Below are positions 24,078 to 35,840 of a DNA stretch of 64,000 nucleotides, piece by piece. A program made the translations under genes and the position numbers. This DNA comes from Trichoplusia ni. Taxonomy: Eukaryota; Arthropoda; Insecta; Lepidoptera; Noctuidae. The stretch covers positions 17,670,001 to 17,734,000 of the forward strand of contig NC_039478.1 in assembly GCF_003590095.1 (NCBI RefSeq), written 5' to 3'. How positions within the stretch are numbered: the stretch's first letter is position 1; every line of letters begins with the position of its first letter. Under the pieces are notes generated by a model, which worked only from the letters and a program-made list of their open reading frames with translations, made no database searches and was not told the DNA's origin.

Positions 24078-24089
24078 TGACTCTATACT
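24078..24089. repeat. Target-site duplication, right copy (RTE 1)
   Basis: This is the second copy of tgactctatact. It begins within the end of the (GAT)n tail, so the exact boundary is blurred by one or two bases. Confidence 0.75.
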
Positions 24090-24349
24090 TAGAAAGAATT
24101 CAAGTAATGCATGCATATGGACCTTTATGTCACGTGTTTCGGTCGCTCAAAAATCCGGACCAAGCGTCACGTGACAACATATTACCATTCACTACCCGTA
24201 TCGCCTTTCAAAGGATGCCAAACAGATGACAACGAAACCTCTTTCGTGTCAATATCACAATGTATTGGATATTGGATATGGTTTCTCTATAACGTTATTG
24301 TATTACATACGACAGCTTTTAGCATACAGCTATAGACTTAAAAAAGGGG

Positions 24350-24545
24350 GGTTGGCCGTTGAACTGCCAAGTCACAGGTCGTAAGTTCAAATCCCAGCAC
24401 CCACTGATGTTTTTTTAAGTCACGTGCGTATTACGAAATTAATTATCACTTACGGCGTGGGCTAAATTCGGAAAAAAATTACGTGTATTCTAAGCCACGT
24501 CAGGGGCCTACGAGCTCTATAAAACTCTCTGTATATCAACCATTC
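24350..24545 (+). repeat. tRNA-like SINE, second family
   Basis: The head reads ttggccgttgaactgccaag, 'tcacaggtcgtaagttcaaa' and tcccagcacccact, with a B-box-like gttcaaatcc. The body ('gcgtattacgaaattaatta', 'tcacttacggcg') resembles a widespread lepidopteran SINE body. A related head is at 55285-55350, which also has 'acaggtcgaagtttgaatc'. Confidence 0.55.
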
Positions 24546-24559
24546 ATAAAAAAGAAAGA

Positions 24560-26160
24560 ATTTATTAAATTATTCGATAGAATACTTAAAAATGGAGTTA
24601 TTTATTTAGTATCGAATCATAATTCCATGTTACTGACATTAAGTATATAATCGCTTATATATCTTAAGGCAGAGGCAAAGTAAGGATGGGACATAAAAAT
24701 ATAAATTTACAACTCATAAAAGACCGCATAAAGTCATCCCGTGATTTGCATACTAAAATCTATTCCATCAAACACTTTATTTAATTCACACCAAACTCAA
24801 TAAGCCATCACAATCAAAATTAACGGCTCCCAATTTCCCCTGTTTGAATTTTCAATTGAAAATCTGTTTATCATATGAATTTCGGGGGGTGCGGTCAAAC
24901 CTACCCAGTTCACGTCACTGGCTTTAATTTCAAATCTATTCAGTGTGGGAATATGATGTAAATGATATGGTAATTTCTCAAAATACACGAATACTGGAGA
25001 TTCAGGTGGGCCCTGCGTAAGGTAGATCCTGTCAACAAGGTTTTCCGGATTAAGGTGACATGAACTAAGTGATGGTCTCCCTTTTTAATTAGTCACTGTA
25101 AGATCCCGCTTTGCGTTTCTCCTTCCTGACGTCCCCGTCTTTTGAAGTTTCTGGGAAATATCAGGACCACGTAAACGCCGGAGGATATCGTTGTCGAATT
25201 CTCCCCGGAAAAATGCCGTGACATTGTTGTCAGGTATGAAAAGCGGAAGTAACCAGCTTTACTGATAAAAAAATATACAAAATGTATCGCAAAAGGTACG
25301 AATATGCAATTTACGGTGTTTTAATTAATTATTATTATTAAAATGAGACAATTTTTATTCCTATTCCGAAAAGCCACAACAAAAAAATCTTTTTTTCAAA
25401 TTTAAGCGACTTACTTGAATTCAAATGTTTATATTTACTAAGGTGATTTACTTTATACCGCTTTACTGTTCGAGTATATTACAATTGTATAGCTTTTCGT
25501 CCATTATATTTTCTAACCCTTAAAAGAAGGACCGTAGTAACAGTCGAGATGTCGTTACGTCCTATTCAATTTGTTTAAATGGTTTATTTCGTCCGAATCC
25601 TTTGGTTAACAACAAAAACAATACGGTGTAAAGGATATTAAACGGAAATTGGGAATTGGTTTAGCGATTTAATATTTTATAGTTTATGGTATTGCTTTAC
25701 GACATGATTATCTGTTTTGCAGATAATATGTAGATACAAAATGGTATATTACGTCAATTCCTCTTAAAAAAATGTGTTCTTATACAACAATCCAATAAGC
25801 ATTTAATTAAATAGTAAGAAAATCGTATAAACATCAATGTCAGACAGTTTTCAGAAAACATCTATTACGTTCAATATTCCAACTGCAGTGCAATGAAATA
25901 ACATTCAACGGTATCACGTATCCAGCGACTGGAATTGCAAAATCATTCAAACAAATAATAGAAACTCAATGTTACAAGAATACAGAAACAGAGCACTTAC
26001 TATGCGCGGGCTACACTGGCAGCTACCAAGCGAGAAAGCTAAGCTATAGTTTCACCTCCTTCATACTTTAGTTAATATAACCGGAGAAATAAGAACAAGG
26101 TTGGTCGCTCGCTGACTCGCTAGCTCTCAGTGTGGCTTAAGCCTAAATCTAGACTAATTC
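24560..26160. other. Intergenic, with a GC-richer patch at 24.8-25.25 kb
   Basis: No gene is recognised. The part at about 24880-25250 is less AT-rich, contains 'cctgacgtccccgtcttttg' and gaattctccccgg, and does not match any other part of this window. It could be a diverged repeat or a conserved non-coding element; I cannot tell. Confidence 0.35.
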
Positions 26161-26164
26161 TGTC

Positions 26165-26219
26165 GTGTAAGCAAGACGCTGTTGAACTCATGTAGAGCTT
26201 TATCTCGCTTCCACAACGC
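26165..26219. repeat. Small palindromic repeat, copy 2
   Basis: It runs gtgtaagcaagacgctg ... tgtagagctttatctcgcttccacaa. The right end is a good match to the CTCGCTTCCACA terminus and the left end is partly decayed. Confidence 0.5.
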
Positions 26220-26562
26220 AACAGGCTTCAAGTTTCATATCACAGGTACATTTTACCTCCAATTCGGTTAATGTTTATACCCAAAAGGAATTTTCGTAAT
26301 ATTATGAATTCCTTTGGATGGGACGGGCTTGTAGGACTGTAACATAAAGTACGTAAAGCTTGTCGTATCCACCCACATTGTTTGTTTCTGTCAGTAGTTG
26401 GAGTAACGTTTGTTTCCATTTAATAAATTAATTTGAGTAAAAGAACCTCCAACGCAATGTAGTGTTAAATATTAAAACATTTTAAATAAAGCTTGCAAGT
26501 ATTATTAATTTAAAAATACAATTGTATGTTTACCAAATCAGTCTTAAAGCAGTATAGCATTT

Positions 26563-26720
26563 TAAAGGATAGCTGCGTGTTACCACGCCAAACCCACAGT
26601 GCACGTTGTGTTGCGGGTTCGATCCCCCGCATAGAATAAGCATATGTGGGGTCAACGAAAGCTGTCCTGAGTTTTGGTGTCTTCATGGATCTAATTCAGA
26701 GTGAAAAGGCTTCTAATTCT
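26563..26720 (+). repeat. tRNA-derived SINE copy
   Basis: It contains ggatagctgcgtgttaccac, 'gccaaacccacagtgcacg' and the B-box-like gcgggttcgatcccccgc (about 26611-26628), followed by a body that includes 'ctgtcctgagttttggtgtc'. It is the best preserved head of this SINE family in the window. Confidence 0.65.
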
Positions 26721-27315
26721 CCAATTATAGACTTCAGTTTGGTATCACTATTAGATATATTCACAAAAGTGTCACTAAGATGTTCTTTTATATAAGGCAT
26801 GAGTCTTGCATCTAATTTACATTTAAATGTTTAGTCAATACACACGTATAACCTAATTTAAACCACAGCCACGTCTAAACCATTCAAGTTTCGGAAGACT
26901 GTAACAATAATTTCAGCAAAGCTAACTTATTCGCAAAATTCGGACAGATTGTAAACAGCATAAATTAGTATCATTATCGTAAGTCAGAACGTTTCATGGA
27001 GTTTCCTATTGTCACGGCATCACCCCTTATAAGGCGAGGACACCGAATGAGGCACACGTAGGTGCCAGATATAAGTTATGTAAAGGTTGAGTTGCAAACA
27101 AAGTTGGGAAGAGCGTGCTTATACTGCGAGCAAAACGGTAGATGTTAATTTTTACACTTACCGCTTGTTGTACCCCATATACCATTTTGTAGCTAAGTTA
27201 TTTTGAATATGAAATTTGTACACTGCAAATCGTTGAGTATCGGAAAACTACACTACATTACAGTATTTTAAAAAAATGGTATCGCCCTTAACCTTAATAC
27301 CAGTGTAGAAAGAAT

Positions 27316-27558
27316 ACTTACCATCCAAAACTAAGTACTTACCATCCAACACCAAGTACTTACCATCGAACACTAAGTACTTACCATCCAACACCAAGTA
27401 CTTACCATCCAACACCAAGTACTTACCATCCAACACCAAGAACTTACCATCCTACACCAAATACATACCATCCAACAACAAGTACTTACCATCCAACACC
27501 AAGTACTTACCATCCAACACCAAGTACTTACCATCCAACACCAAGTACTTACCATCGA
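27316..27558. repeat. 21-bp minisatellite, 11 full copies plus a partial one
   Basis: The unit is acttaccatccaacaccaagt repeated head to tail. There are 11 complete units (27316-27546), most with zero to three substitutions, then a 12-base partial unit. The minus strand stays open because 21 is a multiple of 3 (heptad VLDGKYL in one frame, MVSTWCW in another). There is no start context, domain or flanking exon, so I treat this as non-coding. Confidence 0.9.
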
Positions 27559-27559
27559 T

Positions 27560-28840
27560 ATCTATATAATATATCGTTTTTTTTGTCTCAAAACTCTGGT
27601 TTAGACTATAACCATGATTATATTAAAATTATTGTGCACCTACTGTTAAAAGTATAACAAATTTATATGAAAACGCCTACCAACATTCGATTATATTATC
27701 TTAACGGCCTTATACACGTGTACAAAAAGATCCAGGGCAACCCATTAAACGTAAGTGAAAAGATTCTTAATACATCGGCTCTGCAAATTGGTCCATAAAA
27801 ACTCGTCGCGTTACATGAACACTCGCCTTTCTGCGGGACACTGAATGGACAAAGTTTCCCTTATCTAGAAGGCTTCAGTAAAAACACGGTGTTATTGGAC
27901 CGTACGTAGTTATGCGCAAAACATAATAGGTACTGGTTGGTATAAAAAAGTTCTGTAAGTCTGAGGCGAGGCTAAATAGAAAATTTGCTATGGTTATTTT
28001 TATGTTGCATCATTTTTAAGGATGTATTTAATTAGGATTTAGTTATGTGTATTTTCAGAATTCCCAGCCTAGTTATTCGGAGTAAAGAGGCCTTGTTTGT
28101 TCAAAACTATTCGCACTGTCTCGATAAATAATTATTAAATGAATCATTATGAAGACACCTCAAGACATTATTCTACATGCAAAGAAGAGTTAATATATAT
28201 TCTACAAAAATCCAACAGAAACATGTAAGTAGATAGTCCAAATTACAAATTCCGAAATAAATTTATTTTTATTCCAATTCGTTTCGTGTTGACCGATTAA
28301 AAACATTCACAGAGCACGGTTGCCGAAGATTGATTGTGGAAACATGATTGTACGATGAATGATCGTTGCTTTTACGTCTCAGACAGACTACTCGGATCAA
28401 GTCTAATCTTCATATCCAATTACCATACCGGTGATAGCTGTTTTAGAAGCAGAATACTAACGCGAAATCTTGATTCTGTCTCAGGTTATGCATAAATATA
28501 AAGATCTGTGCATCGGTCTTTTTGAAAATAGGAATTATATTTTTCTAGTGATCTAAAAATTTATTTACAAGTCGTTTGTCTTTATTTAACCATAACCGTC
28601 CAACTAGAAAAACTCTTTTTCACTTTAGTAATTAAGTTACGTTTTAAATAATAAAATAGCGAACTTAAATCTCGAAATTCTAAATTCAATTGTTTTAATA
28701 GCAAAACTTTCTGCCCATTTTGAATTTGGATTAAAAGCGACCATCTTATCATGAAGTTACGCCATAAACTGGCAGCCATATTCGGGCAGTTATTATACCC
28801 TATAACAATTTCTGTATGGCCTCCACAAACTAGAAAAGTG
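27560..28840. other. AT-rich intergenic sequence
   Basis: I recognise no gene, RNA or repeat family here. Confidence 0.5.
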
Positions 28841-28844
28841 CTTG

Positions 28845-29000
28845 TATCTTGAGGGGGATACGGTATCAGTTTCCCCAGTAATTGGGTTACGGAGGTCGGA
28901 TGGCCGCTGGTCCGGAATAAAATACTGATATTTGGCCTATTGCTTGTGGGAAAAGCTCGAATATATCGAAATATGTTTTGGTGACTTCAGTAAAATGCTG
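28845..29000 (+). repeat. Dispersed repeat, copy B
   Basis: This is a diverged copy of 16600-16790. Shared phrases in the same order are 'cagtttccccagtaattggg', 'tggccgctggtccggaataa' and 'atgttttggtgacttc'. Confidence 0.4.
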
Positions 29001-31525
29001 GTACAGTAACACACGTAGTATGGTTGCACTTAGACATTAGGTTGCAGGTCGATTTCTAGGTAACCTAAGAAAGAAGACCTTTTTGAAATTAATAATACAG
29101 GTCTGTAACAAATTACCGAAGAGAAGAATAAAATAATTTGTTACATATCTCAATGTAACCATTGCAATCAAATATCAAATTAATTAATTTAAATATTTAT
29201 GTGCACGTGCACGCATTCAAGATATTGATATAAGACCTACACCTACATTTAATTAAATAATTGCTCCTTGCATCTCAAATTATAAGGTACTCTAGATTGA
29301 TTAACCATATAATGTCATTGACAAAGAACATAATTGAACAAAAAAAATTGTGCTACTCATCCTGAGTGCATAAAAGAACGCTATTATCTCAACGGCTTCC
29401 TCGAGAGCTCTCTTTAAAGTAGTCAACTCACACACCATGATATTGACAAGGCATTTACCTTAACAGTCTCAGTGACACGGGTTCTCGGTTACGCACACGA
29501 TAGTCAACAATAAATACGTTTCGACATCTGTTAAACTTAATTACGACATTAATGGGAACATTGAAAAGTGATCAATAAGTTTTAAGTGGGTGCGTTGCTA
29601 TGGTAACCAAGGATGTCTTGAAACAATAAACTTTGTCATTGTAATGATCTGAAATTGAATTTTGATACTGGCTAGTCGTTTATTATTCTTGTCTTTGCAA
29701 TGAGAGTAGCTTTTAAATATTTACACTATAGTATTTAAGTATTTTCTAAAAAAAATTTTATTGATGTGCTTCTAGAATAAACTAAAAATTACTACTACAT
29801 TTAATAAAATCTATACACATATGCACATTGAATACAAATATACAGCTTTAACTCATTCTATTTAAAAAAGCGCACAACCAAATTGATGGGTACTAATTAC
29901 TTTCAGTAAATAGTATCAACTTAGTTTTATATAAGTAAAACTATATTTCTATCTAAAAATTTACAACATATGAAAAAGAAAAAACAACTGACTACTGAAA
30001 ACTATTACAAACTTTCACAATTTACATATTTTACGCACGTTGAAATCCTCATAGCCTACTGATGATACCCAAGCGGTCACATCGCTACACGTGTGTTAAC
30101 TTAATTTTCAAGAACGTTTCATCTCATTTCGTATCTACCTATTTAATTAAACAACCCCCAGTTGTGCCTTAATATAAATAGCTAGCAATAAATTTAACAA
30201 ATTTCGTTATAAAGTTTCGGGAGTTCGGTTTTAGTATTTTATACCTGCGGTGTATTTAGGTTAAAGATTAGCCTTTATTTTGGATGCTAAAACCTACGGA
30301 TAACTGAGTCGCGTCGTGAGTTTGAACCATGATCCACGAATTCTTGTTCTGCGTTTCTGTATATTCGTCCATGTGACTTGAATGTTTGTGAAACGTTTGT
30401 CATAAAATAATGCTATGTTGAATTTATTTCCTAAAACAATTTGGTACATTTTTCACTCTAGAAAAAAACACTAACTTCACTTCAGCTAACATAATATTTA
30501 CGATTTAAATAAATAAATAAATAAATACTTATCATTTTACGAAAAAAATCTGCAAAACAATTATTATTTAGATAACTGTATGGCTTGTTATTTGTTAACG
30601 TATTTGCGTCCTATTATGACTTATATACATTGAATGAATCAATATCAAATAATCACATTCTAACAAAGCATATTCAAAAAGCGCAAACTTCCAGGTAAAA
30701 TTTGTATAACCGAAACCAATATCGGTTTCCATGGAAGGGAAACAGTAAAAATGTCCTGTTTACGTTTCATTAACATTTTCATTTGATACCGGTCGACAGT
30801 ATCGCAGTTTTAACGACTCGTGTGTCGAAAACTCACACGTCATATTAACAGGATATCCTGAATTTATTGCGAATGAAATAACCGATTCACCTTTGATAGA
30901 AGAGTTTGTAGTTTCCCTTAATGTTTGGTGAAACAAGTGAAGAAAGTGGAGATTTGATTTTAGATCATCATTCTTATGCTATGATCGCAAAATTTTCATC
31001 ACCACGTTTCTCTAAAGAGAAAACCAGGCCAGACCACAATTTATTTAATCATTATATCGCACATATACGTATCGCCATTATACTACATACCTAAGTATAT
31101 TTAGTGCTATAATTGTAACAGTTTAGTACCAACGCGCGATAGTTTTAAATGGGTTTCATTAGTCGAGACCAAAGCTTTCAATCTAATACGTCTTCGTGTA
31201 CGCTTTAAGGCTAAACCTTATGTGAATTGCTTCTTCCGATAGCGAAGCAATTTGCACACAATTTATTTAGATAGATTGCTAGGAATAGTTAAAGTATCTT
31301 AATCGCTGAAACGGTTTCTGATCATCAGGAGAAAAAATATTTTTATTTAATTTCGAAATGCTTCAGTTCATCAGACTATGAGTATTCATTTTAGTATAGT
31401 TACTTTAGTGATCATTTTTTATTTATGCCCTGACGCGTCTGCTCGTGATTAAGGACACCGGTTGCAATCAGATATAATATATATTGTTGCAAATAATCTG
31501 GCAATCCTGATCTGATTTTTTTCCG
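29001..31525. other. AT-rich intergenic sequence with a microsatellite
   Basis: No gene is supported. There is an (AAAT)n run at about 30505-30527. At about 30330-30400 the phrases 'catgatccacgaattcttgt' and 'ctgcgtttctg' look like a fragment of the SINE body seen at 20.5 kb. Confidence 0.45.
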
Positions 31526-31564
31526 TAAATGTGGTGACACCGGAGCGCGGTGTCACCACATTTA
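31526..31564. repeat. Perfect GC-rich hairpin
   Basis: The arms 31526-31542 (taaatgtggtgacaccg) and 31548-31564 are perfect reverse complements of 17 bp, with a 5-nt loop (gagcg). It lies 22 bp before the ACTAGCTGACCC repeat. Confidence 0.8.
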
Positions 31565-31585
31565 TATACTAAAGATAACTTATAT

Positions 31586-31866
31586 ACTAGCTGACCCAGC
31601 AAACGTTGTTTTGCCTAATAAAGTATTTCTAGTCGTATGTATTTTTAATGGCACATTATAAAAAAAAAAACAAACAATTTCGTCCAAAAAAGAAAATATT
31701 TTTTTTTTAGTGTGAGCAACCCTTATCACTTAGGGGTACGAAAAATAGATGTTGTTCTATTCTCAGACCTACCCAATATGTATACAAAATTTCATAAAAA
31801 TCGGTCGAACGGTTTCGGAGGAGTACGGTTACTAACATCGTGACACGGGAATTTTATATATTAGAG
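31586..31866 (+). repeat. ACTAGCTGACCC-headed dispersed repeat, full copy
   Basis: It starts actagctgacccagcaaac and passes through 'acctacccaatatgtataca', 'tcataaaaatcggtcgaacg' and 'ttcggaggagtacgg'. It ends gtgacacgggaattttatat-attaga. This order is typical of a high-copy lepidopteran non-coding element. A reverse fragment of its 3' end is at 60350-60432. Confidence 0.6.
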
Positions 31867-31999
31867 AGAAGAAGAAGAAGATAAAGCACCAAAACAATAT
31901 ATATATATACAAAAACAAATAATACTATGCTAATGTATAATGCACATTGCTACATATTATATAAAGTTATCTGCGGAGTCTGACAGTTAAAAGACTCGC

Positions 32000-33155
32000 C
32001 TCATTTACGAGTAGCACTTAACTGCAGATGTTAATGTTACAAATTTGTATTTTTATTTAAACGAGGCGACATCCTTACTATGTTATTGAAGCTGTAAACT
32101 AGTGGAGTTGACGATCCATTTAATTATTGCGAACATTATATTTAAGTATATTCGATGGTTCATGTCAAAAAAAATATAAAATAAAATACATTGTAGAATT
32201 AGAATTATTAAGACTTGACAGTTTATTGTATCTGCTAATTTTGAAACAAGAAAGAAGTGCGATTAGTTACCAAACCAACAAAAGATTTTTATAAAGTTTG
32301 TTTAAAAAAGGATTTAAAATCACCCTAGAACATGGGATTTATCTTACTCTAATTTGGCAGCCACAGCCAATCAGGGTATCAAGACAGATCTGATAAGAAC
32401 AGGTCTAAAATAATCTAAATGAGCGATGCCTTGAGCCGTAAATAATGAAGTTTCCAACGCCTCGGATCCAAAAATACCTGAATCCAATTTTAGAACATTT
32501 TCTTCATAATTTTAATCTGATCTTCCACAAAGTGTTTAGCATAGTAATAGCTGTTACTTATTACGTTAACTGCATCAAGTAAACTTTCAATCTCTTCAGC
32601 ATTAAAACGATTAGCAGGTATTTGATCGAATATTGAATTTATGTAAATCTGTATTCGCTGGCCACGGAAAACGTTATCTGAAATATTGTGTACAGCCAGC
32701 AACAAAAGTCAATTAGCGAATGGGATTTACAAAGTGCTATTCTATTTTTCTATCACTTAAAGATCATTATTTAAAGTGATAACCATTCTTTGGATATCAA
32801 CCTTTTTACAGGATATCACAGCAGGAACTCATTAATACTCGGGTTTCAAAAGAATAAATCAGCAAACAAAAAACTGAAATAACATTAAATTATTGTTAAA
32901 ATGAACTACTTTTTGTTAAATGCTTTGCGTATGGATAAATAAGATGCTCAGAAACCACAATATCGAAGCTACAGCTATAATATCACCACAACATTAAAAA
33001 AATCCTAAAAAAGATGATTGCTATATGAAGCCGTATTTCCATATATGTTTTTATTGTTTATATCAGTTCTTTGTCCTTTTACGATGATCAAAGCAAAACT
33101 TTTCGTATTTGGAGCTCTCAGGGTCCAACTTACACGTCTAAAAGTAATATTATCA
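32000..33155. other. AT-rich intergenic sequence
   Basis: Open frames here are short and lack motifs; no gene is supported. Confidence 0.45.
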
Positions 33156-33157
33156 TG

Positions 33158-33212
33158 TTGGTGGAAGCGTGACAGCGCAATACACAGCGTAGAGCGGCAT
33201 CTCTTCCACACC
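33158..33212. repeat. Small palindromic repeat, copy 3
   Basis: It reads ttggtggaagcgtgacagcg ... cagcgtagagcggcatctct-tccacacc. Both inverted ends and the GTAGAGCGgCAT centre are clear. Confidence 0.6.
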
Positions 33213-33227
33213 TGCAATTTGTTTTTC

Positions 33228-33445
33228 TTTTACACAACGCCATCTAGTCTCAAAATAAACAAAGCTTGTATCATGACTAATAGACAACAGATAAAATACG
33301 TAGATAAAATAGATAAAAAGCAACCAGACACAGAAGAAATGAACGTGCTCATTACACAAACGTTAGTCCTGGGTGGGGATCGAAACCACAACCTCCGGTA
33401 TAGATGTCAGTGTCATTAACTACAAGATCAAAAGGCCATATTATT
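33228..33445 (-). repeat. tRNA-derived SINE, near full-length
   Basis: On the minus strand it reads ttgatcttgtagttaatgac, 'actgacatctataccggagg' and the B box gtttcgatccccacccagg. It continues with 'aatgagcacgttcat', 'tctgtgtctggttg' and a distal 'acaagctttgtttattttg'. The same order is in the plus-strand copy at 41808-42077, including the 'ctataccggagg' phrase and the 'gagcacgat' segment. Confidence 0.65.
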
Positions 33446-33549
33446 TTAAAGACGAGGCAATAGGAGCCCACAGCTTTTACTACTCCTATACAAAACCTTA
33501 CTAAGTAGCTATGTAAAATAATTTGTTATAAAGATACGTTAATAGAAAT

Positions 33550-33655
33550 TCATCATCATCATTCCCCTGCCCTTATCCCAATTATTTTATTTGGGGTCGG
33601 AGCAACATGTCATCTTCTTCCATACCTTCCTATCGGCCGTCATCTCACAAGACAG
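33550..33655 (-). repeat. Lepidopteran retroelement-type tail
   Basis: The plus strand reads catcatcatcattcccctgc, 'ttatttggggtcggagcaac', 'atgtcatcttcttccatacc' and 'tcggccgtcatctcac'. The (GAT)n end on the minus strand is a 3'-tail feature. This phrase series is common in moth genomes. Confidence 0.55.
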
Positions 33656-34382
33656 AATAATAGAATAGAATAGAAATAGAAAATCCGTATTGTAATAAAA
33701 GAAAATATTATGATTACTATACTTACAACATCAAATACTTGTACGTAATATTAGTTGCTCATAAATCTAACATTATTGCTGTACGTCACTTCAAAGAGAA
33801 CGAAATATATTGCTATTTACGATACCTGTTTCCTACAAATATAAGAAACATTTACGAAATTATTTTCGGCCATTTAGCAATTAAATAAATCATTTTTGCA
33901 AACAGTCGTTTAACGTTTTCTCTTTAATAGAAAATGGTTATATTTCTTTTATATCCGTGAGTCGGCCTTAAAACTAAAAAACTAAAAACTTCATAAGTCG
34001 GAAACTTTAATTAACTATAAAAAAAACATTGCTTTTTTTTCATTTCAAGGCGAGATTCAAAACATGTCCCTGGTTTAATATAAAAAATAACCGCCAGAAT
34101 TCAGAAGACATACGTCAGTAAAATATAATATTTAAAAATACCCGGTGCTAATTTAAGTACGCGTATAAACATCAAAATTTGGCTGATATCCTATTCTCAA
34201 ACGATCAGCTGACAACTCAAAACAAAATAAACAATTGCTTTATATGTATGGCACGCACAGCTTAAGCTATGTATACACTACGACATACATAACAGGATCC
34301 ATCGACGACCAAGTACATAAACGCTTGTTGTTTTTATCAACACAATATGTATTGATCTTCCTTTCAGTCACCGAGAATCAGT

Positions 34383-35021
34383 TGCTATAGGACTGGTACT
34401 AATACCCCCGATTGTCACCACTGCAGCAGCAGCGAGGACACGGCGCAGCACACTATCGAGCAATGTCCGGCTTGGGCTGAGCAGCGTCGGGCACTTGCTG
34501 TTACCATTGGTCAGGATATGTCGCTCTCAGCCGTAGTTGCCTCTATGAGTTCGAGCGAAGAATCTTGGAGCGCCGTCATGGATTTTTGCGAAGAAGTGAT
34601 GGCGCTCAAAGAGAGCGCAGAGAGAACACGGGAGAGAAGTGACCATCCTCTACGCGCACGACGAGCAAGGGGCAGAAGAAGGGCACAATTTGCCCTCTTC
34701 CAGCCACCATGGTTAGCCTCGGACAGTAGTCTTGGGGAAGACTGCTGTACTGTACCTAGGCAAGGACGGCGCGCGCGATGCTTCAGCGCGCCTCTTAAAA
34801 GCAATGAGGAAGACACTGCTCTTCCTCCCAACAAGGATGCAGCTCTTTTAGAAGCTTCCATGTCCGGGTTCGCGGTAGACTGCGAAAGCGTCCCCGCTTG
34901 GCCCCGACTAAAGGAAGCGGGAAGCATTCCAGTGGTTTTAGCCGGTAGGAGTCGGGCACACGCCTTCGCCTTCCGCAGGGCGAAGGATGTCCATGAGATG
35001 TCCACTAATGCAATAAAAAAA
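34383..35021 (+). mobile_element. 3' end of a second R1-clade retrotransposon
   Basis: This GC-rich island in AT-rich DNA carries the C-terminus of an R1-type ORF2 and ends in an A-run (35015-35021). The recognisable part starts at about 34383 with a CYRTGTNTPDC stretch. No clear target-site duplication was found. It differs in sequence from the 14-kb element, so it belongs to another family of the same clade. Confidence 0.7.
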
Positions 35022-35045
35022 TCTGGAATCATTAACTCTAAGTAA
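34383..35045 (+). pseudogene. R1-clade ORF2 C-terminal fragment with CCHC motif
   Basis: The frame is open upstream of the first ATG (34518). It shows CHHCSSSEDTAQHTIEQC (C-x2-C-x8-H-x4-C, 34113-equivalent codons at 34413-34466 region), followed by PAWAEQRRALAVTIGQD. Next comes the alpha-helical stretch SWSAVMDFCEEVMALKESAE, which aligns in layout with AWDALASFCETVMSQKEAAE of the 14-kb element, and then an Arg-rich tail. The last residues before 35045 read through the A-run into flanking DNA. The RT core is absent. Confidence 0.7.
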
Positions 35046-35826
35046 TGACTTATAATTTTGAAAATATCATGTCACATAAAAAACTTAGAATTTTATATAT
35101 TCGGGAAAAAAGTTTAACAAATGTGCAACCAGCACCGTTCTCCATTAAAACAGATACGACATTTGTCTAAAGAAGGATCATTGAGTTTGTTTCGGACATT
35201 TGTTCCAATTATCATTGTGTTCGTAGCTTTAGGATTATTTCCGTTGTCTGTATCCGTAACGCCCTCGAGCGTCGCTTAGTTTCATAGAACTACTCAAACT
35301 AAATAGAGGAAGTGAAGATGAATTTGTGTATTCCGTATTAACACATTCCATTTCAAGATAAACATTCTCGAGATTGTAGTGATAATATCAAATGGAATGA
35401 ATTTGGAATTGGGAATTATATTCTCTAGTTATGAACATAAAATTGCGGGTCTCGAGACTAATGGGTAAAGTTAAACAGTGGTTGTAGATAGATGACATTG
35501 CAAGACGAAATTGTGCATTTTAAATGTGCAACAATAGTATGCGAAGGCAAGACCGCAAGCGTATTTAGAAAAACCGTCATCCCAAACAGGCAGAAATCAC
35601 AACTTCTAGGCTGAACTCTATTGAAAAAATCGTATTAGAAGATTAATCGACTCGGTTCAAATAAATTTATTTTCTGTACATTTTTTTTTGCACTTTGATA
35701 TTTCTATATTCTTTTTGTTTCGGTATCCTTTTTTGCTTTTTTGTATATAAATTGGATTCTAATCGTAATTTTGTATTAAGAATACTTTTTAATGGTATCT
35801 GAGCTTTTTATCTTTATTATGTACCT

Positions 35827-35840
35827 ATCATATTACTTAT
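35827..35840. repeat. Target-site duplication, left copy (RTE 2)
   Basis: The 14 bp atcatattacttat are repeated exactly at 36192-36205. Confidence 0.85.

Noticed and set aside
20301..24180. Clustered CACGTG E-boxes as a regulatory module
   Set aside because: The sites are spread over several kilobases and CACGTG occurs at many other places in the window. I see no real clustering.
27248..27555. Minus-strand open frames with heptad repeats
   Set aside because: These are produced by the 21-bp minisatellite, with no domain, flanking exon or start context beyond the repeat.
27316..27558. CRISPR-like array
   Set aside because: The units are contiguous 21-bp repeats with no unique spacers, in a eukaryotic genome. 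It is a minisatellite.
34511..35032. 173-codon minus-strand open frame
   Set aside because: It is antisense to the R1-type ORF2 C-terminus, which carries the recognisable motifs on the plus strand.
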